From contig JAQOOI010000062.1 of the NCBI GenBank assembly GCA_028554645.1, positions 1-64,000 of the forward strand: 64,000 bases of DNA, given 5' to 3'. The position numbers and the translations under genes were made by a program. This DNA is from Omphalotus guepiniiformis (taxonomy: Eukaryota > Basidiomycota > Agaricomycetes > Agaricales > Omphalotaceae). Numbering within the stretch: the first letter of the stretch is position 1; each line of letters opens with the position of its first letter. Positions 10,977 to 21,333 of the stretch are shown here, in pieces. The notes under the pieces are model-generated. The model searched no databases and had not been told where the DNA came from. It worked only from the letters and a program-made list of their open reading frames with translations.

Positions 10977-13792
10977 CTACGCTTCCCAGTACGAGTACTC
11001 TTGGCATAGCAGTGAGTCCGCGAGGCTATTGATACCATTTTGGAATGCTGCTGTGTGGGAGACCTTCTGCTTCAGCTGCACTTTCCATTCCGTCGCCGTC
11101 AGAAGTTTCGCCTTTCCTTCTGTAATCTGAGCAAGTCGTCTCTGATACCAATTTTCGCAATCGACCGACCAGTAACCAACATTGCATCCTCCCTTCTCCC
11201 ATGTCGCGGCTTTCGGCCACCATGACCGTTCCTCCACTTGTGTTCCCCTTCCTGAGCAACATAGAAATAGTGTCAGTGTCTGGGCATGTAGGGAGATTCA
11301 GTAGAAAACACCCACCTGTTCTGACGAAGTACACACCGCATATCATATTCTCCGTTTGAACGTCCAGGGCGACATCGTCGACAACATAATACTTTTCGGC
11401 TTCCTCGATGACTGCGTAATTCGTCTTCGACGGACCACATGTGACAGATTTTGGATCCACGATGTCCTGTGCAAGTCTCCACAAAATACCACCACGCATG
11501 CGTGCAACGCGTCCCAACCTAGACCGCAAGAGATCATTCTTGGTCTCCTCGTATGCTGCATATTCAACCACATCGAATTGATGGCCTTGAGATCGGACAC
11601 CAAGTGCTGCAATGCGTTTGTTTTCGATTGGAGGGGGAGGCCTGGTGCGCACAAGCTTGACTGTCGAGAATCGAATACCCCGTTCAAGAAGACTTCTTGC
11701 TATTGCTAGGATACCCGTTTTGATTTTCGCGGTAGATTTGGACAACGGTTGTTGCGTCGTATAATGCTAGGACCCACCATTGCCGGTAAAGAGGGGTGGC
11801 ACGTATGCCAATCAAGTGTAAGTTCTTCCCCACCCTCTCGTATTGCCAGTTAAGGTGATGATGGATATCCTTGGCAAGTCGAGGTTCGAAGTCCCAGAGA
11901 GGGGGAAAAGCTCTGGGATTCTCTTTATTGGCAACAACAAAGTTGTAAACGTCTACTGCCGCTGGCGCAAGTTCATCTTCGACGAAGGCTTTCATCCCAA
12001 GACGAACCATGCAGTCAAATGTTTTGGTCACGTTGGAAGCGCAATTGTCATACTTTCTCATACGGGCGTCGGTAACATACGGAGTATTGGCACGAAAACC
12101 GTATCGAGTGTGAAGGACATTCTCCAATGACATTGTCTGCACCACATTGCGAGGCACGATGTCTCCAAAATAGTGCTTCACATCAGTGATATGAAGGTCG
12201 CGGCTAGCACCCTCAGATACTGTGGAAATAGCAGTGGGCAGCATGATGGCAGTGGAAAGTACTGTTGTTGTTGTCGAGGCTGAACCAGGAGGAATTGGCA
12301 TTTGTGGAGGCAACGGTTGACGGGTGACGACATTGCTACTGTGTTTTCTGCGACGACGGAGACGATATTGGAGATACTGGTTCTGATGGCTGGTCTCCAT
12401 AGTCGGATTCGTCGTCGTCGTCGTCGACCTGTCTAGGGAGCTCGAGATCCCATTCGTCCAGAAAGCCATAATAGGTACGACGAGCTCGATGTATGGCACC
12501 CCATCTCACTTTCCAATCCCGACGCGGCACCAGGTTTCTCAGTTCGTGCCCACCCGCACAACATACCCACTCAAACATCGCGACTCCAACAGTTGGCTCC
12601 CCCAAAGTGAAATCAAAGTTCTCCCCTACGGCCTGTACCTCTCTCTGGGTGCGAGCTTCACGTTCGCTCTCGCTCTCGTGAGAAACGAATTCGTTCTCTT
12701 CATCAGCCATTCGCTTTTTGAATTCAGACATTGTTTCGCGTGGTAGCTGGCGTGATGCTGTCGAAGGAACAGGAAGGGGTGCAGTCGTCGTCGACAGAGT
12801 GGAAGAATCACCAGAAGCATCGATATCCATCTGAAGACTTGAATCGAAAGCCTCGGTTTCCAATACTGCATCAGGAGGAGTCTGTTTGTCAGACGTGGCG
12901 TCAGAGCGAGTCTTTGGCGCGGGTTGCGCACCAAATGCCATGGCCGCTCGTGCCTTGGATTGTTTTGTGTCTGACTCGGTAGGAAAGTATTTCTTCATGT
13001 ACTCAGTGTCAAGAACCGGATAAGGCTGGTAAACCCCACCAAATCCATAAAGGCACGTGTGCTATTTTGAACGCAGGGAAGCTAATTGCCCAGACCGAAT
13101 GATACCCATTAACATAGGCTCCTGGGCGGAACCCAGGTGAGAAATCACAGATAAATGACTTCTGAAGTTCCGTGAGCCACTGCGCGTATACGCCTTGCTC
13201 ACGACAGGCAGTGACCCACCCCGGTTCACGAAGCTCGGTGTCGGACTCGGACATGTTAGAAGCGATGGCAAAAGAACACAATGCAGAGAGGCAGATGAAA
13301 GCATATATAGCTCTATAGGCAACAGCAAGGAGATTATCGTCGTTGTTGTAAGAATCGGTGTAACCGCAACTACTAGGTAGGAAAAGTACACCCAGCTCTC
13401 TGTTGTCAGGATACCGTCGTTTCATAAGGAATGTAGCTAGGCCGCATAGCGCGGTCTCCAGACGTTGCCATGAGCTGATAACATTCGGGTGAAGCCGTCT
13501 CCTCGGGTAATGGCCGCGTGAAACTGACACGATTGGGAGAGGTCGAGCAGTGAGTGACGTCCAAGCGCGAAAAAATAGCACCTTCGAACCTCGGCCTGAC
13601 GGGCCAGAATGCGAGATATGGATAGAGGTTAGACATCCAGCGGGGTTTAACGAAATCAGAAAAACGAAAGTTGGCTGGGATTTGTGCGTCAAAGCGAGGA
13701 ATTGGTGTCTGTAGAGTGGTAACGTTCGGTGTTGACCAGTACCCAAACAGTTCGGGGTCATAAAACACTTTCGAGTCTACGAATTTCTCCAT
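10977..13792 (-). pseudogene. Gene A of cassette 1: large protein of unknown function, broken by frameshifts
   Basis: The translated pieces align end to end with the intact A protein encoded at 28909-31647. They run from a start at 13792 (MEKFVDSKVFYDPELFGYW) to a stop at 10977. The reading frame changes at about 13550, 13045, 12375 and 11715. Two of the breaks fall in G runs (GGGG, GGG), and none fits an intron. A real intron precedes the last exon (donor ACAG|GTGGGT, acceptor GCTCAG), at the position of the intron in the intact paralogue. Conserved blocks include PRWMSNLYPYLAFWP, GYHSVWAISFPAF, VPLWIWWG, MRGGILWRLAQDIV and W...WYQRRL. No catalytic signature was recognised. Gene B of the same cassette lies upstream on the same strand, with the small gene F between them. 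Four indels in one gene, while the neighbouring B and C stay open, argue for decay over sequencing error, though the latter is possible. Confidence 0.8.
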
Positions 13793-14049
13793 CTCGACGC
13801 TTGAAGCAAATATTAGTTTGAGTAAAAGGTCGAGTACACATGAAGGCTTACCAATGATCAAATGTCTTCAATTACAAGAGGGCCGTCGTAGACGTCCAGA
13901 AACGAGTCCAACGTAGGACCAAGCGAATCGATGAAGTGCAGAGGTGAAAGCTGATGAAGTGTAGGTAAGAGAGTGCGGCGGAATGGCTGAATGAACAATT
14001 GCGCACCTTATGAGTTCAGTTTCGTATCCCTGTGATTATGTTGCTTTCT

Positions 14050-14870
14050 GCACTTCAATATAAACCGTTCGTGCACGTTCGTACCCCCAGTAGTCGCAAA
14101 GATCGGTTGAGGCTATCAAAAGGAACGAGAAGTTTACTTCTCGTAGCTTCTGAATACGGGCGTCGAGTCTTGAAGGTGTCACGCACAGGGAGGGTGAAAG
14201 AAGTTGTACTTCTTGCAGCCTGATCGTCGTGGTACTGAACAAAGCTGAACAAAGGACAAAGACGCTTCAAAAGCTGTGCTGTGGGAACTTTCGTCACGAT
14301 GCCGCGGCAAGCCACTTACGTACACTTTTCGTTGGTGGGGTTAGGGGTGGTAATTTTCACATTGCATTTTAGGAGCCGTCGTGGACGGATAAGTCTCGAG
14401 CACAGAACCTGGTTGCTTCGAAGAATATACATACATTTGGCTAAAGTACCATTACGGTCTCTCTTTCCTCAGCACGACGATATACTTACTAGGTGGCGAA
14501 CAGAGTTAGCAATAAGAAAACGAGCTGATATTACATCGACATCCGCATCCGAGAACTTAATTTCTACACTCAGCAAATGCTCGTATCTGTGAGATGCGGA
14601 CACGCTGCATTGCAATCGTAACAGTCAGCACTCGAAGTAAATTTTTGAACATAATGGTTTACGCACGACATACGGTGAGCATGTACTCTCAAAGTGCGAG
14701 GCCCTCCTCCGTCTGACGATGGTAATGCAGGGGTGCCTTCAAAAGACAACGTCGTCATCGAATACACTGACATCTATCAATTGGGAGCGGAAGCACATGA
14801 CCTACATTCTCCGACTGCGTTGTCCTGAGCGTAAATCTTGTACAATGAACAAAAGTCGATTCTTCACAGA
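14050..14870 (-). pseudogene. Decayed duplicate of small gene F
   Basis: This stretch is a diverged copy of about 15160-15900. Shared landmarks, in order, are a hairpin of the type ACGAGAAG-loop-CTTCTCGT, the words GTCGTGGTACTG and GCTGTGCTGTGGGAACTTTCG, the final-exon segment (ATCTGTGAGATGCGGACACG), the donor region CATGCTCACC|GTATGT, and GAGCGTAAATCTT. On the reverse strand it preserves the last intron and parts of exon 2 of gene F, with stops and missing sequence. It is therefore a relic of a tandem duplication. Confidence 0.65.
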
Positions 14871-15255
14871 TACCAGACAAAGGGTTACATGTGTAATACA
14901 GCACGGGCCTTGTGAAGGGAGGTTAAGTGTGACCGTCGTCGACGGATGCCACGAGTATGCACTCACCAAAAAGACAGAGAATTCATGCAGTACAAGCCTT
15001 GTCGGGGATCGAACCCGAGCATTCTACACACACCGAACAATGAATGACGGCCACGTCGCCACAAGCCTTGTTGGGGTGGTCGGTTGTTGTTGTGAGAAGA
15101 ATTTGTTGCAGGTGACCACCAAGTATAGTGCGGATAGCTGCAGAAAGATCGGGGACGCGTAGGAGAAGGAACAAGAAGGTTTACTTCTTGTTGCTACAAG
15201 TGAGTTGGTCTTGTGGAAGAAGGGTAGGGTACAAGAAGTGTACTTCTTGTAGCCT
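14120..15255. repeat. Set of short perfect hairpins with GAAG...CTTC stems
   Basis: Hairpins with 8-9 bp stems and 4-5 nt loops lie at about 14125 (ACGAGAAG-TTTA-CTTCTCGT), 15173 (AACAAGAAG-GTTTA-CTTCTTGTT) and 15229 (TACAAGAAG-TGTA-CTTCTTGTA), with a weaker one near 14195. They sit in the duplicated F-gene regions and resemble in size the small hairpins nested in both long palindromes. Confidence 0.7.
14994..15068 (-). tRNA. tRNA-like sequence, probably a tRNA pseudogene
   Basis: On the reverse strand a perfect T-arm (TCGGG-TTCGATC-CCCGA) is followed by a 7-base segment that pairs 6/7 with the 5' end. A box-A-like TGGCGACGTGG lies at the expected place. CATTC and GAATG could form the anticodon stem around a loop that would contain a roughly 10-nt intron. 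The putative anticodon (TGT) and the D-arm are weak, so this is called tRNA-like. A covariance-model search would decide. Confidence 0.35.
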
Positions 15256-15513
15256 GTCGTCGTGGTACTGGACGAAGGAGGGATCAAAGCTGTGCTGTGG
15301 GAACTTTCGCCAACGACGCCGAGGCGAGTGCCGCGGTATGCCCAAATCGGCAGTGTTGCAGTTCTCAGTCGTGCGTCCGTGAATAAGGGTGGGTTTTCAT
15401 TCACAAACAAGAACGGACAAACATCAAACTATGAATCCTCCGAGTCATACATCCACGTCGTACTGCCCCGTCTTTCCTTGCGCCTGTGCACTACAAATGT
15501 GCTTGGACACAAG

Positions 15514-16176
15514 TCACACATAGTACTCATCCGGATCTGGAAATACGAATATGGTGTTCTGCAGATCCTCATATCTGTGAGCGAGATGCGGGCACGCTGT
15601 ACTATACTCCAAGCGTAACAATTAGCATCAAAAGTAAACGAAATTGAATAGGATTAATACGCACGATACACAGTGAGCAAGAACCCTCAAACTGTCTATC
15701 AGCTCCGGTTTACGAGGCCTCCCATCTGATGTGAGGGCAATGATTATTGAGGAGTGCCTCCAAAAGACAACGCCGTCTTCGGCTCGAGTGCAATGACCAT
15801 TGCATGTATCAATTGGAAGCGGACCCGGACCGAAGCCGATGACCCAGAGGTATTCTGGTTCTCCGTCCACACTGGCCTGAGCGTAAATCTTTTGCGATGT
15901 CACTGGACCGGTATGCTGGAAATAGTGCGAGTTTATGAGTGCATCATAGAACGCTACATTCCACCCCATGGGGTGTTCGTCGACAATGAGAGGAAACGGG
16001 GATGCGTTCGTCGAGTCGTGAGCAAGATAAATCCCGTGGTAGAGTCGCTGATCAGGCTAACATAACAAACAACAGGTAAGTCACGCAACGACAGTGTTAG
16101 GATTCAACAACAGACATACCCGTATCAAGAGCTCCAAATCATGATCAATCTGACGGTCGACACTTGCTCGGTCCAT
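15514..16176 (-). CDS. Gene F: small protein of unknown function, 174 aa
   Basis: Three reverse-strand exons, 16176-16120, 16056-15672 and 15596-15514, join in frame. The donors are CGG|GTATGT and ACT|GTGTAT, and the acceptors are TTAG and TACAG. The start is MDRASVDRQIDHDLELLIR. The predicted protein is soluble and has an acidic tail ending DPDEYYV. It carries a hydrophobic-aromatic core (YLWVIGFGPGPLPI) and several Cys residues, including CNGHC. I recognise no family. The last donor and acceptor are conserved in the decayed duplicate at 14050-14870, which supports the exon structure. The gene lies between A and B of cassette 1, all on the same strand, and no copy was seen in cassette 2. Confidence 0.6.
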
Positions 16177-16364
16177 GTGGATTGTACTGAACGCATTTTG
16201 AGATGGCTTTTTAAGTCAGACCGTTCTGTGGCTGAAGGCGGAAATTACCTGTTTTGATATGGCTAAAAAAAGTGGCGCAGGTAACAGCATGTAAAGAAGC
16301 CGAATTATATGAATTGCAGCGTTGTACAGACGTGAAGTGCGTAAGAATAGGTACAGTGCTTGAT

Positions 16365-19057
16365 CTAAGAATCCACATCCATGGGCTCCTCCTCATCCGA
16401 GTCATCCTCATCCTCCCATGTCGGTTTCTTTCGGCACAAGATCCGCGGAGCAGGGCCGGTAGTACCACGAGGAAGGCGCTCAAAGCCTTTCACCTTCTGT
16501 TGCGTACTCCACAATTTATCGGAGCACGCATGAGGTATCCAATATAGCTGGAACACCCTTCTGCGAAGCTCGCTCCGTAGAGCAGCTGCTGTCTTCCGTT
16601 TCATCCCCGACGTAAGTTCCTTCCAGTTCCTATAGTACGTGCACTGCGTGTAGTTTTGAATCTTCAAAGATGCCTCATGGCCCTTGAGGGGGAACAGGTG
16701 ATTGAACGCAAGTTCGTAATCTCCTTTGGACGCAACTTTCCATCTACACGCTGTCCAGTTGTCTGACAACGTAAGATTCATGTAAAGGTCTTCTGTAACT
16801 GTGACGCGTTGGCCTGGGGGTATTTTCAGGTAACCCGATCCACCTTTCGGTGATGGTGACTTCACAGCAAGATCAATCAGGAACTGCCTCCACAATTGAG
16901 ACGCCACTTCATCGATGTTACCGCTGACACTCGGCACACTTTCGCGTTCCCCCGACTCGTCCTCCATATCTGACCCCTCCACTCTAAGCGGCGGAGGAAG
17001 CGCATGCCCTTTCGAGGCCAGATCGAACGTGATGCTTGGTGAGTCGGACTCGCCAGCGATAGGAATGAAAGTCGGAGTTCTTCTGCTTTTGTTCGACACG
17101 AGCCGGTGAGGGTGAACTGTATCTCGAGGAAGCAGTCCCTTAGGATCGAACTTGTAGCGTATATCTTCCCTCGTAGCATTGAATAGATAACGGAAATCCT
17201 CATCGGGGAGCCAGGCATCAGGGGCTACCCGCATTCTTGGCACATCGAATTCTACCACAATACGACGGAGAAATATTGCCCCGTACGGATTATATGGAAG
17301 TACGGGATTGACATCGTCACCTGAGAACTCATCGTCATCGTCATCGTATCCCGCCGCCGAAGTGAACAACACCGTATTGAGATCTATCTCAAATGCATCG
17401 GTGAGAGGAAGGACTGTCCGCATAAGGCTTCTTGCCGCGGATCCATCGTCGGGACGAGCATGAAGGCCATTCAGCAGCCAAACACATGCGGCCGTTAGGT
17501 AGAGTGCCTCGTTGATGACGCGCTTGCGAGGGTCACTGAGTGCTTGCTGCATTAGGACACGACTGATGGCTTCAACACGGTACGACCTGAAATTCCTACA
17601 CACAGGTTAGCCCAAGTTCGTTGTCGATCATTACTAGCAAAGACTTACCACCACACTGATCGTCGGAAAGATAACAAAGAACCAAGGACAACATTGCGTG
17701 ATACCTTCAGGAGAACCTCTGTGGCATATTTGAAAGGAACTCGGATTTCGATGCGAGCGTTGGATGCACTATCAGTGATGGCATTCTTATACAGATTGAA
17801 TAGCCCCTCAACGAAGGCAGGGGGTTGGGTAGAGCCCATAGCCGAGGCAATATCAATCGCCTTCCCGTGATGTTGTCCGTCCGGATTGTAAGTGAGTGCC
17901 TTGTCCGTGGTGTACATCTGTAGATATGCGGCCTCGTATTGTCCTCTCCCGTGAGTCCCGGGCTCAATCCTACACCCAGACACAGCCATGAGATGACTGA
18001 CGATGTCGCGGGAATATTTCGAGCTACCCAATGACGTGATGCGGCTAGCATCACGGTCAGGGATATTCAGGACTTCACGCACCATGTGGAAATGCGATGA
18101 AGTCATCCACTGGAGGCACCGTTCGTCTTCGCTGCAGTACTCGACTCCAACGTCAATCCACCAGTTTCCATTCCGTAACGCTTCCTCAGGTATCTTCGCT
18201 TCCTCCATGTAGGCTCGTAGACTCTCCTCGGCTGCTCGACGCCTCATGGTGTGTTTGGTCCCGAGCTTCGTGCCGCGGATAGTATGAGTGAAAAAGAAAT
18301 CTTGTGCCCACAAGACATCAAACTCCGCCAGCTTAAAACGAAGTTTGGCTGCGAGTTCGGGAACTACCCAGTCCGGGATCATCTTCGTTTGATAGGCCAT
18401 ATGGCCTGATCTCTTCCTGGCGCGAAAGATCTCGTCGCGATATGTGGCAGGCCAGTCGCCCTTGTCGTGTGGAAGCAGTTCTGCGATAGCGGGGCGAAGA
18501 CCTTTCTCATAGAAAGCGACTCTCTGATCAGCCGAGAGCTGTGGTCGGAGAGAGCCCTCACCCGCCAGAGTCGGGAAGAAGATATGGATTTGGTGTCGCA
18601 TTCCCCAACTTCCGATTTGAAAGTTTGGTATACGATGCAGCGCTACATGCTTGTGACCCTAATTGAAGTTAGCTATATGAAGAAGTCTCGAATTATGACG
18701 ATGGTACTCACATTCCTTTGCCGCACTGGGTACGTTAAGTGAATGCTCGTTTTTAGGACTTCCGCCGGGTTGGGGATTGGAGCGATGTTGACTGTACCCT
18801 GGACAAGGATGTCATTGGTGATTCCAATGACAGAGTCATAGTCTCGAGTGACGGAGATGCCAGGATTCTGGCCAGTTTGGAAAGCGTTCCGCGTAGGGTC
18901 GATGACAGCCTGGTGCCCTAAACCCACATGTTCTCCGGTAAGGAGAAAGCGCTGGAACTGGACATTGTCCTCTTCATCAAGCTCTTTCGCCGCACGTATG
19001 TAGTCTCGAAGGGAGTACGCTTTCGGGGGTAGTGTAGAATACAAGTTTGGGGAACAT
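16365..19057 (-). CDS. Gene B of cassette 1: large protein of unknown function
   Basis: Three reverse-strand exons, about 19057-18712, 18658-17649 and 17595-16365, have the same intron positions and phases as gene B of cassette 2 (donor AAT|GTGAGT, then GTG|GTAAGT). The product has about 860 residues. Shared blocks include LPPKAYSLRDY, DYDSVIGI, NPAEVL, HIFFPTLA, EIFRARKR.GHMAYQTK, a FFFTHTIRGTK segment, LGSSKY.RDI, SHLMAVSGCRIEPG, LHARPDDGSAARSLMR, PFGAIFLRRIV-like and GHEA..K.QNY.QC.YY. The region before the last third is acidic. No catalytic motif was recognised. The 5' end is odd: the ATG at 19057 corresponds to the start of the other copy but is out of frame by one base, and no in-frame ATG precedes the conserved sequence. 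The start is therefore damaged or lies in an unseen exon. It is divergent from the SNF2 gene C across palindrome 1. Confidence 0.75.
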
Positions 19058-19493
19058 TGTAGATGGCGGGTTGGCACAAAATTCAAGTAATACGAATGTT
19101 ACGAGTGCAGAGTTCCAATGGAAAAATTGGGCAGGTGTACTTTTTGAGCGAAGACTGGTCATTTTATAGTACTTATCGCAACAACAATCGTACAGAGTTA
19201 TCAAATGAAAATAGTTCTATCGTGACTTGAGTACAAAGGAACTTCCACCGATAACGAGGATGCACTGAGGACGAGATTGGCGTGAGGAATGTAAGCGAGC
19301 TTCGAGTTACACGATTAGAAGATTGTACTCACAAGTAAGGATATCCGTCGACGACGTAAAGAAAAACAACAAAACCCCCCCTTCTAACCCAGGAAAGTAA
19401 CCCAGGAAAGGATCCGTCCAGGAAGGATGCACAGAGGGTGCGTGTACCGTCGTGTATAGAGGAGCTTGTTGCATGGCATCGTGCCCGGAGATG
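19058..19493. other. B-side intergenic region next to palindrome 1
   Basis: This is the likely upstream region of gene B (cassette 1). It holds one copy of the dispersed motif (ATCCGTCGACGACG at about 19347). At 19409-19493 there is an extra direct copy of an ~85-bp subunit (GGATCCGTCCAGGAAGGATG...) that also occurs twice within the adjacent palindrome arm. Confidence 0.55.
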
Positions 19494-20110
19494 TAAATGA
19501 AAAGAAGCTTGAAGGAAAGGAAGTAGGCCTGGAAAGAGACGTAAGTTCAAATGATAAGTATGCATGCATGGGGAAGGACTGTACAAGGATCCGTCCAGGA
19601 AGGATGAACAGAGGGTGCGTGTATCCATCGTGTATAGAAGAGCTTATTGGCGTTGTATACGATGAATGAAGAAGGGAGCTTGAAGAAAAGGAAGTAGGCC
19701 TGGAAAGAGACGTAAGTCCAAATGATAAGTATGCATGCATGGGGAAGGACCGTACAAGGATCCGTCCAGGAAGGATGCACAGAGGGTGCGTGTACCGTCG
19801 TGTATAGAGGAGCTTGTTGCATGGCATCGTGCCCGGAGATGAATTCCAAGCAGGACAAGAGCGGCGCGAGGATAGTTGGTTGAGTTAGTTAGTTATAGTT
19901 ATAGTGCCTAGGCGTGTTTGATCGATCACCCGTGTCGAGAGTGAACTCTCGCCAGGGGTTAGGGAAGGGGTAAGACCCGTGTCGAGAGTAAACTCTCGAC
20001 AAGGGCACTGACGGAGGAGGTAGCCACGATGAAGGGTGAGAGGGACTCCGAGGTCAAACGCCGAAGTCAGTTTAAGACTCCGCTTGAAATAGAAGATTAG
20101 ATTAAGATGA
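19494..20110 (+). repeat. Palindrome 1, left arm (617 bp)
   Basis: This arm is the reverse complement of 20339-20955, with one mismatch found on base-by-base reading. It contains two direct copies of an ~85-bp GGATCCGTCCAGGAAGG subunit, ATGCATGCAT and GATCGATC words, a telomere-like GGGGTTAGGG, and two nested hairpins (CGAGAG-TGAA-CTCTCG near 19938 and GTCGAGAG-TAAA-CTCTCGAC near 19982). Frames of 100-147 codons that are open in it also appear as exact mirror copies in the other arm and have low-complexity repeats. They are not taken as genes. Confidence 0.95.
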
Positions 20111-20338
20111 TCGCGCTTCTAATCATCGTATGGAAGCCTCAGCCAAATAGATGCAAGCCAGCGATCATCTCTTCATCTAATCTTTATATCGAAGCCTCAG
20201 CCAAACAGATGCAAGCCAGCGATCATCTCTTCATCTAATCTTTATATCGAAGCCTCAGCCAAACAGATGCAAGCCAGCGATCATCTCTTCATCTAATCTT
20301 TATATCGAAGCCTCAGCCAAACAGATGCAAGCCAGCGC
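20111..20338. repeat. Spacer of palindrome 1: 58-bp tandem repeat, four copies
   Basis: The unit begins GAAGCCTCAGCCAAACAGAT and recurs at 20133, 20191, 20249 and 20307, exactly 58 bp apart. The last copy runs into the right arm. The copies are nearly identical, so the asymmetric centre between the palindrome arms is itself a young tandem array. Confidence 0.95.
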
Positions 20339-20955
20339 TCATCTTAATCTAATCTTCTATTTCAAGCGGAGTCTTAAACTGACTTCGGCGTTTGACCTCG
20401 GAGTCCCTCTCACCCTTCATCGTGGCTACCTCCTCCGTCAGTGCCCTTGTCGAGAGTTTACTCTCGACACGGGTCTTACCCCTTCCCTAACCCCTGGCGA
20501 GAGTTCACTCTCGACACGGGTGATCGATCAAACACGCCTAGGCACTATAACTATAACTAACTAACTCAACCAACTATCCTCGCGCCGCTCTTGTCCTGCT
20601 TGGAATTCATCTCCGGGCACGATGCCATGCAACAAGCTCCTCTATACACGACGGTACACGCACCCTCTGTGCATCCTTCCTGGACGGATCCTTGTACGGT
20701 CCTTCCCCATGCATGCATACTTATCATTTGGACTTACGTCTCTTTCCAGGCCTACTTCCTTTTCTTCAAGCTCCCTTCTTCATTCATCGTATACAACGTC
20801 AATAAGCTCTTCTATACACGATGGATACACGCACCCTCTGTTCATCCTTCCTGGACGGATCCTTGTACAGTCCTTCCCCATGCATGCATACTTATCATTT
20901 GAACTTACGTCTCTTTCCAGGCCTACTTCCTTTCCTTCAAGCTTCTTTTCATTTA
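20339..20955 (-). repeat. Palindrome 1, right arm (617 bp)
   Basis: This is the mirror copy of 19494-20110. The single mismatch found lies near 20802 (GACGTT against GGCGTT when read in the same sense). Near-identity over 617 bp implies recent formation or continued homogenisation of the arms. Confidence 0.95.
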
Positions 20956-21333
20956 TCGTAGACAGGATCGTATCGTTATCGTTAGTTCTTTCCCAGCACG
21001 GGTGAGAATCCGACTAACCTTTCGTGCCCCAGATTAGCTCCGCTCCGTTCAAATTTGTCGCCATCTTGTTTTTCTTTACGTCGTCGACGAAGGTTAATGA
21101 GGCGGTGGGGTTGAATGGATGTCATGTGAAGCTTGCTGGCCTTGTCTCCAGAATGTCGTCTTGGACGAAGTTCTCTGTACAAGTGCCGCAGCTGGTTGCT
21201 CAATATTTTCTGACGAGCACCCGCTACAAAATCTGTTTACTATAAATTCAACTCGTTACCCCCAGGAGATATCCGTATCGCTACTCTCCTGTACACTTTA
21301 CTTTTCAAATATCATCCAAACTCTCTTGTCGTT
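20956..21333. promoter_or_regulatory. C-side intergenic region, probable upstream region of SNF2 gene
   Basis: No coding potential is supported between the palindrome and the ATG at 21334. One motif copy of intermediate type (CGTCGTCGACGAAGG) lies near 21078. A promoter role is inferred from position only. Confidence 0.35.

Noticed and set aside
19384..19858. Open frames of 99-147 codons in the palindrome 1 arms
   Set aside because: They are internal repeats of a PSVHPSWTDPCTVLPHACILI-type unit, appear identically in both arms on opposite strands, and lack splice or start context; they are open because of composition.
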